The notes beneath the pieces were generated by a model. It ran no database searches. It was not told the origin of the DNA and was given only the letters and a program-made list of their open reading frames with translations. From Chitinophagaceae bacterium (GTDB lineage Bacteria > Bacteroidota > Bacteroidia > Chitinophagales > Chitinophagaceae), in NCBI GenBank assembly GCA_018061385.1, contig JAGOUF010000015.1:1-13667 (forward strand): DNA of 13,667 nt, given 5' to 3'. Below, piece by piece: positions 6,816-13,667 of the stretch (the first letter of the stretch is position 1; each line of letters opens with the position of its first letter). A program made the position numbers and the translations under genes.

Positions 6816-9800
6816 CCTAAAGTTCAAAAGAGCAATATTTTTATTCATGGTCGCTTTTGCTTCAATTTGTAATTATGCTCATGCACAAGTAGCAACCATT
6901 ACTTCTTTCAATCCTTTAGCAGCAAGACCTGGAGATGGTTTAACCATAATTGGAACCAACTTTAATACTACAGCTGCTAATAACATCGTTTATTTTGGTA
7001 CAGTAAGAGCAAGTGTAGCAGCAGCAACAGCTACAAGTTTGGTTGTTAGTGTTCCAGATGGTGCAATTTATGGTCCTATTACTATTCAAAACAGTAGTAC
7101 TGGTTTATCATCTCGTAGTAGGGCAAGTTTTATCCCTATTTATAGCCCTGCCAAAAATGAGATAACAAACAACGATTTCTCTTCAAATCTAGATATTACA
7201 ACAGGTAGTGGACCTAATGCTGTAGCTATTGGAGATTTAGATGGCGATGGAAAGTTAGATGTAGTTGTTGCCAATCAAGGTTCAAATACCATTTCAGTTT
7301 ATCGTAATACATCTACAAGTGGTACATTAAACAGTACTAGTTTTTCATCTAAGGTAGATTTTACAACAGCCACAAACCCATTATCAGTAGCCATTGGAGA
7401 TTTAGATCAAGATGGCAAACAAGATATAGTAGTTGCTAACGTTAGTTCAAACTCTATTTCTGTTTTTCGTAATACTTCTACAAGTGGTAGTATAACGAGT
7501 GGTAGTTTTGCTGCTAAAGTAGATTTTACAACAGGTTTAAACCCATTTTCGGTTGCAATTGGCGATTTGGATGGTGATGGAAAATTTGATATAGCTGTTA
7601 CAAACTCTAATGCTGGCAATGTTTCGGTTTTTCGTAATACTTCAACCAATGGCTCTATTAGTACTAGCAGTTTTGCTGCCAAAATAGATTATTTAACTGG
7701 CTCAAACCCTTACTCTGTTGCAATTGGAGATATTGATGGCGATGGTAATCAAGATTTAGTAATTGCCAATAATGGTTCAGATAATGTTTCTGTTTTACGT
7801 AATTATATTACTGGTGGCACTTTAACAGTACATAGCTTTGCTACCTTAATTAACGTTGCTGCTGGTTCGAGCCCTCGTTCAGTTGCTATTGGAGATTTAA
7901 ATGAAGATGGTAAGCCAGATATAGTTGTTGCAAACCAATCTTCAAATACAGTTTCAGTATTACGCAATAATTCAAGTAGTGGATCTATTTTTTTAGGCAG
8001 TGTTAGTCCTAAAGTAGATTTTACAACGGGATCAAGTCCTCGAAGTGTAGCTATTAGCGATTTAGATGGTGATGGAAAGGCAGATTTAATTGTTGCAAAC
8101 AATGGATCTAATACTATTTCGGTTTTGCGTAATACTGGATCACTTGGTGCATTCGGTGCATTCTCTTCTAGTAGCTTTTCTACTAAAGTCGATTTTTCGG
8201 TAGGTTCTTTTCCTCTTTCAGCCATTGTAGCAGATTTAGATGGAGATCGAAAATCAGATATAGTAGCGGTAAATACAGGTTCAAATTCACTTGCTCTATT
8301 GCGTAGTACCAATAATATTTCTTTTTTAAATTCACTAGCCTTAAGTTCTGGAACATTGAGTCCAGATTTTGCTTCTGCCATCAGTACATATACAACCAAT
8401 GTAAGCAATGCAACAAGCACTATTTCAGTTACCCCAACAAGAACTGATGCAACCAGCAACATACAAGTTAGAGTGAATAATGGTTCGTACACAACTACAA
8501 CAAGCGGAAGCCCATCTGGTGCTTTAGCTTTGAATGTAGGTACTAATACAATTGATGTTTTAGTAACAGCTCAAAATTTAAGTACTAGGACATATTCAGT
8601 TACTATAACTCGTTTATCTAACAATGCAGACTTAAGTGCATTATCTTTAAGTTCAGGAGTTTTAAGTCCTGCTTTTGCAGCAAATACCACAGTCTATACT
8701 TCAAATGTTTTAAATGCAATTACCAGTATTACTGTAACGCCTACAGTATCAAATACAAATGCAAGTGTACAAGTAAATGGCATATCTGTAAGCAGTGGTA
8801 ATGTTTCTGGTTCAATACCTTTAAACATTGGTAATAACACTATAAATGTTATAGTAACGGCACAAGATGGAACAACAAAAACCTATACTGTAACAATAAC
8901 AAGAGCAGAAGGCACACCTGTAATATCCACAATAAACCCAGCATTTGCAAAGTCTGGCGATGTTGTAACACTTTCAGGCTCTGGATTTAGCAATATTTCA
9001 GCAAATAATATCGTTTATTTTGGAGCTACAAAAGCCACAGTAAATACGGCAACATCAACCAGTTTAAACGTTACTGTACCTGTTGGTGCAACTTATGGCC
9101 CCGTAACTTTATTAAATACAGTTACTGGTTTGGCAACCTTAAGTTTACCAAATTTTACACCTACTCATAGTCCTACAAAAGTGACCTTAACAACTAATGA
9201 TTTTTTATCTAAAGTAGATTTAGCAGTAGGTTCATTACCATTTTCATCGGCCATTGGAGATTTAGATGGTGATGGCAAAACTGATTTAGTTGTAGCAAAC
9301 GCAAATGCAAACACTATTTCTATTTTTAGAAATATATCCTCTAGTGGTAGCCTTTCATCTGGAAGTTTTGCAAGCAAAATAGATTTTACAACAGGTTCTG
9401 TACCTGTTGCAATAGTTATAGCTGATTTTGATGGAGATGGCAAACCAGATTTAGCAGTTGCTAATAGAAACTCAAGTAATATTTCAATTTTCAGAAATAC
9501 CGCAATGCTTGGTAGTATAACATCAAGCAGCTTTGCCACAAAGGTAGATTTTTCAATAGGTGCAAATATTACATCATTGGCTGCAGGTGATTTTGACGAT
9601 GATGGTAAGATAGATTTGGTAACGGTAGGCGGATATAATAATGTATTTGTTATACGCAATACAGCAACTAGTGGTACCATTACCTCTAGTAGTTTTGAAA
9701 CTCGTGTAAGTTTTACAACAGATTTATATCCAGCATCTGTGGCTGTTGGGGATTTAGATGGTGATGGCAAGCCAGATATAGCAATTGCTAATGAAAATCC

Positions 9801-12800
9801 TGCTTCTGGTACAGGTTCAGTTTCTATATTGCGAAATGTATCTACAAGAGGTAGTATTACTACCAGTAGTTTTTCAGCAAAAGTAGATTTTGAAGTAGGT
9901 AGTAAGCCACTCTCATTATCTATAGGCGATTTAGATGGCGATGGAAAACCAGAATTGGCTGTAGCCAATAGTCAATCAAGTAATGTTTCAGTATTTTATA
10001 ACACCTCTACCAGTGGCAATATTTCTACAAGTAGTTTTGCAGCTAAAGTAGATTTTGCAACAGGCAGTTTTCCGTATGCAGTTGCAATAGCAGATTTTAA
10101 TGGAGATGGCAAGCCCGATTTAGCGTTTGCTAATTACAATTCAGGTAATGTTTCTATACTTAGTAATACTGGAACTGCTGGCAGCATTAGCTCAAGTAGC
10201 TTTGCAACAAAGGTTGATTTTCCTACCAATTCTGGGGCACGTTCAATATCAGTGGGAGATTTAGATGGAGATAATAAACCAGATATTGTAACAGCCAATC
10301 AAAGTACAGATAATATATCAATTATAAGAAATAGAACAGTTGCAGATTTGAGTAACTTAACATTAAGTTCAGGCATATTAAATCCAACTTTTGCAGCTAA
10401 CACAATCAATTATACAGCCACTGTAAGCAATGCTACTTCAAGCATTACTGTAACGCCAACAATAGCCGATGTTAATGTAACAATTGCAGTAAATGGTACC
10501 AATGTAAATAGTGGTACAGCATCAGGATCAATAGCATTAAGTGTTGGTACTAATACAATTACAGTTGTATTAACAGCACAAGACGCTACAACAAATACTT
10601 ATACTATTAATATAACAAGAGCAACTCCACCACCACCAACCATTAGTAGTTTAAGTAGTTTAACAGCCGAAGCTGGCAGCACTTTAACAATTACAGGAAC
10701 TAATTTTAATACTACCGCCAGTAATAATATTGTATTTTTTGGTTCTACAATGGCTATAGTAAGTTCATCAACTTCAACTGTTGTAAATGTTACTGTTCCA
10801 GTAGGTGCAACTTATGCACCAATCACTCTATTAAATACTTCAACTGGTTTAACTGCTTCAAGTAAAGTAAGTTTTACGCCAACTTATAATCCTACAAAAT
10901 CTAGCATTACAGCATCAGACTTTTTAACTAAGCAAGATTTTGCTACAGGTAGTACTCCTTTTTCAGTAGCTATGGGTGATTTGGATGGTGATGGAAAGTC
11001 AGATTTGGTAGTAGCAAATTATCTTTCAAGCTCAGTATCTCTTTATAGAAATACATCTACCAATGGAAACTTAGGGTCAAGTAGTTTTGCAAATAGAGTA
11101 GATTTTACTACTGGATTAAGACCCATTTATGTTTCGTTATCCGATTTAGATGGTGATGGTAAATTAGATATTGTTGTTGCAAATTACAGTGCAAATACCA
11201 TTTCTTTATTACGCAATACTGCAACAAATGGAAGTATAGACGCAAGTAGTTTTGCTGCTAAAGTTGATTTTGCAACTGGTAATAGCCCAATTTCTATAGC
11301 CATAAGTGATTTAGATGGTGATGGCAAGCAAGATATAGCAGTAGCAAATTATTATTCGAATACAGTTTCTCTATTCCGAAACATTGCAATCACTGGTAGT
11401 TTAACTACTGCTAGTCTTATTGCAAAAGAAGACTTTGTAACAGGTTCGAATCCTAATTCAGTTGCTGTAAGTGATTTAGATGGTGATGGGAAAACAGATT
11501 TAGCAGTTGCAAATAAAAATTCAAATTCTGTTTCAGTATTTCGTAATACAACAATTGCTGGTACAATCAATTCTAGTAGCTTCGAAGTAAAACAAGACTT
11601 TACAACAGATTTAGCACCTGTTTCAGTTTCGGTAGGCGATTTAGATGGCGATGGAAAACCAGATTTGGCTACAGCCAACGGTAACAACAATACATTTTCA
11701 GTTTTACGAAACACTTCTAGCACAGGTGCTATAAATACAAATAGTTTTGCTACTAAAGTTGATTTTGCTACTGGAGTAAGTCCATTTGCAATACCTAGTA
11801 GCTTATTTATGAGCGATTTAAATGGTGATGGCAAATTAGATGTAGCAGCCACAATTACTAACTTTAATGTAGTGGCATTATTTGTTAATACAGCTACGTC
11901 CGGAACTATTGCAAGTGGAAGTTTTGCTACAAACCAAGATTTTGCAACTGGTCAACTTCCATCTTCTATTGCAATAGGCGATTTAGATGGCGATAACAGG
12001 CCAGATTTGGCTATAGTAAATCGTACATCTACATCATTGTCTATATTCCGTGGTTTAAATAACAATAGCAATTTAAGTGGGTTAGTTTTAAGTAGTGGAA
12101 GTTTAAGTCCAACTTTTGCAACAAATACAACAACTTATACAGCTGATGTAGCAAACAGTATAAGTACAATTACAGTAACCCCTACAAGAACCCATGCTAA
12201 TGGAATCATTACTGTGAATGGAACAACCGTTGTAAGTGGATCTGCGTCAGGGACAATTGCTTTAACTGAGGGAACCAATACTATAACCATCGAAGTAACA
12301 GCAGAAAATGCAACTACCAAAACATACACTATAACTGTAACAAGAGCACCACTTGTGTTCAATGCTTTGCACTTTGATGGAAGTAACGATTATGTAAGAG
12401 TTGCTAATAATACAGCTTTAGAAACTTCAGTTGGAACTGTAGAATTATGGGCTCGTCCAACTTGGACACCAGGCAGTAGAGGAGCTAATCCTGGTATGAT
12501 TGGGATGCGTTCATCATCTGGTACTCGTTTTAGTTGGCATATAAGAAGTGGTTACGGTGCATTAGATTTATTTAATGGTTCTGGTGTTGGATCAATCAGT
12601 TATGCTTTCACTCAAAACACATGGTATCATTTTGCATTTGTTTATAGCCAAACAAATTGTACAGTTTATATAAATGGTGTAAATGCAGGAACTACAGGTA
12701 GAGGTATTTCTGCTGCAACGGGGCAACCTTTATGTATAGGTATTTCTGGCGATGGGCTTACTAGTGAAGCATGGGGAGGCAATATAGATGAAGTAAGAAT

Positions 12801-13667
12801 ATGGAATACACAAAGAACCGCTTCAGAAATTTCTGCAAATATGAATAAGGAAGTTTTTCCATCTACAACTGGTTTAGTGTCTTATTATAATTTTAATCAG
12901 GGGGTTGCAGGTGGTACAAATACTGGAATCAATACATTAACCAATTCAACATCAAGTTCACTAAACGGCTCATTATTAAATTTTGCATTAACTGGTAGTA
13001 CTAGCAATTGGGTGGCTGGTAATGTAATAAATGGAGCTAGCAATTCTTCAAATGCTAATCTATCGGTATTAACCACAACAGCAGGTTCTCTTACGCCAAC
13101 TTTTGCATCTGGTACAACAAGTTATGCAGCTACCGTAGGTATTTTAACAACAAGTGTAACAATAACTCCAACTGTAGCTGATGCTACCGCAACAATACAA
13201 GTAAGAATAAATAATGGTAGCTATACAACAGTTGCTAGTAGTACTGCATCTTCTGCATTAAGTTTAAATATAGGTAGTAATACTATAGATGTTCAAGTTA
13301 CAGCAGAAGATGGGATCACTAATAAGATTTATACCATCACTGTAACAAGAACACCTTTGGTTACATGGACAGGACAAACAAGTTCAGCTTGGTCAACAGC
13401 AAGTAACTGGAATCCTGCAAATGTTCCAACAAGTACTGATTCGGCATTTATTCCATCAGGTACACCTAATACACCAAACAATGCAGGAACAATAACACTT
13501 GCGTCATTAACTGTTGCATCAGGTGTTACAGTAACCAATAGTGGAACAATAAATGTAACAGAAGCATTAACTAATGGGGGCACAATAACGGGTAATGTTG
13601 TTTTAAATGGTGCAGCAGAACAAAACATAGAAGGAGTAGGGATAATCAATAATTTGACATTGAACAA
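6802..13667 (+). CDS. Giant multi-domain secreted adhesin-like protein (TIG, FG-GAP propellers, cadherin-like, LamG), 3' end missing
   Basis: One frame is open from the ATG at 6802 to the edge: 2,288 complete codons, no stop or frameshift. Residues 1-28 are a signal peptide (ending NYAHA before Gln29). Domains follow: TIG about 30-113; seven FG-GAP/VCBS blades about 125-503; two cadherin-like beta-sandwiches about 509-604 and 608-701; TIG about 706-788; seven blades about 800-1178; cadherin-like about 1181-1273; TIG about 1279-1362; seven blades about 1373-1751; cadherin-like about 1756-1848; LamG/concanavalin-like about 1852-2072; cadherin-like about 2084-2183; then a WTG/W-x-x-x-x-N-W beta-rich domain from about 2188. 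The 21 loops resemble DLDGDGKxD calcium sites. The composition is rich in Thr, Ser, Asn and Gly; the mature part has only two Cys (1953, 1978), both in LamG. The protein is probably exported and bound to the surface, perhaps for adhesion or glycan binding. A T9SS sorting domain beyond the window is likely but not seen. Confidence 0.92.
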   Translation, partial: MRQINLKFKRAIFLFMVAFASICNYAHAQVATITSFNPLAARPGDGLTIIGTNFNTTAANNIVYFGTVRASVAAATATSLVVSVPDGAIYGPITIQNSSTGLSSRSRASFIPIYSPAKNEITNNDFSSNLDITTGSGPNAVAIGDLDGDGKLDVVVANQGSNTISVYRNTSTSGTLNSTSFSSKVDFTTATNPLSVAIGDLDQDGKQDIVVANVSSNSISVFRNTSTSGSITSGSFAAKVDFTTGLNPFSVAIGDLDGDGKFDIAVTNSNAGNVSVFRNTSTNGSISTSSFAAKIDYLTGSNPYSVAIGDIDGDGNQDLVIANNGSDNVSVLRNYITGGTLTVHSFATLINVAAGSSPRSVAIGDLNEDGKPDIVVANQSSNTVSVLRNNSSSGSIFLGSVSPKVDFTTGSSPRSVAISDLDGDGKADLIVANNGSNTISVLRNTGSLGAFGAFSSSSFSTKVDFSVGSFPLSAIVADLDGDRKSDIVAVNTGSNSLALLRSTNNISFLNSLALSSGTLSPDFASAISTYTTNVSNATSTISVTPTRTDATSNIQVRVNNGSYTTTTSGSPSGALALNVGTNTIDVLVTAQNLSTRTYSVTITRLSNNADLSALSLSSGVLSPAFAANTTVYTSNVLNAITSITVTPTVSNTNASVQVNGISVSSGNVSGSIPLNIGNNTINVIVTAQDGTTKTYTVTITRAEGTPVISTINPAFAKSGDVVTLSGSGFSNISANNIVYFGATKATVNTATSTSLNVTVPVGATYGPVTLLNTVTGLATLSLPNFTPTHSPTKVTLTTNDFLSKVDLAVGSLPFSSAIGDLDGDGKTDLVVANANANTISIFRNISSSGSLSSGSFASKIDFTTGSVPVAIVIADFDGDGKPDLAVANRNSSNISIFRNTAMLGSITSSSFATKVDFSIGANITSLAAGDFDDDGKIDLVTVGGYNNVFVIRNTATSGTITSSSFETRVSFTTDLYPASVAVGDLDGDGKPDIAIANENPASGTGSVSILRNVSTRGSITTSSFSAKVDFEVGSKPLSLSIGDLDGDGKPELAVANSQSSNVSVFYNTSTSGNISTSSFAAKVDFATGSFPYAVAIADFNGDGKPDLAFANYNSGNVSILSNTGTAGSISSSSFATKVDFPTNSGARSISVGDLDGDNKPDIVTANQSTDNISIIRNRTVADLSNLTLSSGILNPTFAANTINYTATVSNATSSITVTPTIADVNVTIAVNGTNVNSGTASGSIALSVGTNTITVVLTAQDATTNTYTINITRATPPPPTISSLSSLTAEAGSTLTITGTNFNTTASNNIVFFGSTMAIVSSSTSTVVNVTVPVGATYAPITLLNTSTGLTASSKVSFTPTYNPTKSSITASDFLTKQDFATGSTPFSVAMGDLDGDGKSDLVVANYLSSSVSLYRNTSTNGNLGSSSFANRVDFTTGLRPIYVSLSDLDGDGKLDIVVANYSANTISLLRNTATNGSIDASSFAAKVDFATGNSPISIAISDLDGDGKQDIAVANYYSNTVSLFRNIAITGSLTTASLIAKEDFVTGSNPNSVAVSDLDGDGKTDLAVANKNSNSVSVFRNTTIAGTINSSSFEVKQDFTTDLAPVSVSVGDLDGDGKPDLATANGNNNTFSVLRNTSSTGAINTNSFATKVDFATGVSPFAIPSSLFMSDLNGDGKLDVAATITNFNVVALFVNTATSGTIASGSFATNQDFATGQLPSSIAIGDLDGDNRPDLAIVNRTSTSLSIFRGLNNNSNLSGLVLSSGSLSPTFATNTTTYTADVANSISTITVTPTRTHANGIITVNGTTVVSGSASGTIALTEGTNTITIEVTAENATTKTYTITVTRAPLVFNALHFDGSNDYVRVANNTALETSVGTVELWARPTWTPGSRGANPGMIGMRSSSGTRFSWHIRSGYGALDLFNGSGVGSISYAFTQNTWYHFAFVYSQTNCTVYINGVNAGTTGRGISAATGQPLCIGISGDGLTSEAWGGNIDEVRIWNTQRTASEISANMNKEVFPSTTGLVSYYNFNQGVAGGTNTGINTLTNSTSSSLNGSLLNFALTGSTSNWVAGNVINGASNSSNANLSVLTTTAGSLTPTFASGTTSYAATVGILTTSVTITPTVADATATIQVRINNGSYTTVASSTASSALSLNIGSNTIDVQVTAEDGITNKIYTITVTRTPLVTWTGQTSSAWSTASNWNPANVPTSTDSAFIPSGTPNTPNNAGTITLASLTVASGVTVTNSGTINVTEALTNGGTITGNVVLNGAAEQNIEGVGIINNLTLN
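7174..8310 (+). repeat. FG-GAP/VCBS array 1: seven 165-bp blade units
   Basis: Calcium-loop motifs begin at 7231, 7396, 7561, 7726, 7891, 8056 and 8230. The period is exactly 165 bp (55 residues) five times, then 174 bp because of a short Gly/Ala/Phe insertion near 8140-8165. The loops read DGDGKLD, DQDGKQD, DGDGKFD, DGDGNQD, NEDGKPD, DGDGKAD and DGDRKSD. Each blade then runs as (I/L)VVANxxSNTxSVxRN and SxxFxxKVDFTTG. Seven blades match a closed integrin-alpha-type propeller. Confidence 0.88.
8326..8904 (+). repeat. Tandem pair of cadherin-like domains in the giant protein
   Basis: Two homologous modules of about 95 residues lie back to back (8326-8613 and 8623-8904). Both start LxLSSGxLSPxFA, continue through TPT and VNxG motifs, and close with V-T-x-T-Y-S/T-V-T-I-T-R. 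They match the bacterial cadherin-like beta-sandwich (Pfam PF12733 type). Further single copies lie at about 10342-10620, 12067-12345 and 13051-13350. Only the first superblock carries a pair. Confidence 0.75.
9199..10335 (+). repeat. FG-GAP/VCBS array 2: seven blade units
   Basis: Loop motifs begin at 9256, 9421, 9586, 9748, 9925, 10090 and 10255. The spacings are 165, 165, 162, 177, 165 and 165 bp. The loops read DGDGKTD, DGDGKPD, DDDGKID, DGDGKPD, DGDGKPE, NGDGKPD and DGDNKPD. A TIG domain (about 8917-9165) precedes and one cadherin-like domain follows, the same order as in the other superblocks. The long blade (9748-9925) carries an extra PASGTG-type insertion. Confidence 0.88.
10918..12054 (+). 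repeat. FG-GAP/VCBS array 3: seven blade units
   Basis: Loop motifs begin at 10975, 11140, 11305, 11470, 11635, 11812 and 11977. The spacings are 165 bp four times, then 177 and 165. The loops read DGDGKSD, DGDGKLD, DGDGKQD, DGDGKTD, DGDGKPD, NGDGKLD and DGDNRPD. A Pro-rich hinge (PPPP, from 10627) and a TIG domain (about 10636-10890) precede it. One cadherin-like domain follows, then the LamG domain. Confidence 0.88.
12355..13017 (+). other. LamG / concanavalin-like lectin domain of the giant protein
   Basis: The translation shows ALHFDGSNDYVRV, VELWARP, TWYHFAFVY, CTVYINGV and GNIDEVRIWNTQRTASEI, then GLVSYYNFNQG. This is the strand pattern of LamG_3-type jelly rolls. It is the part of the chain most likely to bind glycan or another ligand, and it holds the only two cysteines of the mature sequence (codons at 12658 and 12733). 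Confidence 0.8.
13363..13667 (+). other. Start of a C-terminal beta-rich domain, cut by the window edge
   Basis: The sequence TWTGQTSSAWSTASNWNPAN, then VPTSTDSAFIPSG, then short valine/threonine strands (TVASGVTVTNSGTINV, GGTITGNVVLNG) is a module often seen before the sorting domain of long T9SS cargo proteins. No sorting domain is reached before the window ends. Confidence 0.6.

Noticed and set aside
7407..7682. Minus-strand ORF of 91 codons inside the giant gene
   Set aside because: It is the antisense of the FG-GAP blades: the recurring PSPSKS is the reverse reading of the DLDGDG loop codons.
7803..8492. Minus-strand ORF of 229 codons
   Set aside because: It has the same PSPSKS-type antisense pattern, no signal or family similarity, and the plus frame beneath it is a clear protein.
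9165..9968. Minus-strand ORF of 267 codons
   Set aside because: Antisense of propeller 2; its length comes from repeated codons that lack minus-strand stops.
11352..11852. Minus-strand ORF of 166 codons
   Set aside because: Antisense of propeller 3, with the same repeated PSPSKS words.
7174..12054. 165-bp periodic DNA considered as a CRISPR or noncoding satellite array
   Set aside because: The period is in frame, conserved at protein level and variable at wobble positions, so it is a coding repeat.
12135..12362. Minus-strand ORF of 75 codons, and a similar one at 13329-13667
   Set aside because: They are valine/isoleucine-rich because they are antisense to Thr/Asn-rich cadherin-like and C-terminal domains; the plus frame is continuous there.

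Overview
The window is AT-rich bacterial DNA that looks like Bacteroidota. The signs are type IX secretion system (T9SS) style cargo proteins, a secreted CarboxypepD_reg-like (TonB-receptor type) N-terminus, PD40 and TPR envelope proteins, start codons without Shine-Dalgarno sequences, and sequences resembling the Bacteroidota TAnnTTTG -7 promoter element. Order or genus cannot be fixed from this stretch; Chitinophagales or Flavobacteriales-like bacteria fit the domain repertoire. No tRNA, rRNA, CRISPR array, insertion sequence or phage gene was seen.

Left half (1-4530), ordinary envelope and housekeeping genes: the N-terminus of an exported CarboxypepD_reg/TonB-receptor-like protein leaves the window on the minus strand (199-1). 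Divergent from it is a 433-residue T9SS cargo protein (331-1632). A shared bidirectional terminator separates that gene from ribulose-phosphate 3-epimerase (rpe, 2360-1713, minus), which follows a TPR lipoprotein gene (3315-2515, minus). Divergent from the lipoprotein is a secreted six-motif PD40/TolB-like beta-propeller (3406-4476), closed by its own terminator.

Right half (4678-13667), regulator and giant surface protein: 4678-6378 encodes a signal peptide, a TPR sensor region, one membrane span, a coiled coil and a LuxR-like helix-turn-helix. It looks like a membrane-anchored regulator. A 423-bp stretch follows, holding one doubtful small membrane ORF and a cluster of TGTGTT repeats. From 6802 a single uninterrupted reading frame runs to the window edge (2,288 complete codons, no stop). 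It encodes a signal peptide, then three superblocks of TIG domain + seven FG-GAP/VCBS blades + cadherin-like domain(s), then a LamG/concanavalin-like domain, another cadherin-like domain and the start of a further beta-rich domain. The C-terminus, probably a T9SS sorting domain, lies outside.

The most notable signal is in the giant protein. Each superblock has exactly seven calcium loops, so there are probably three complete seven-bladed propellers in one chain. They match in length to within one residue, and the seventh loop of every propeller carries the same kind of change (loss of the canonical glycine). This points to duplication of whole propellers. Whether the adjacent membrane regulator controls this protein is only an inference from position.
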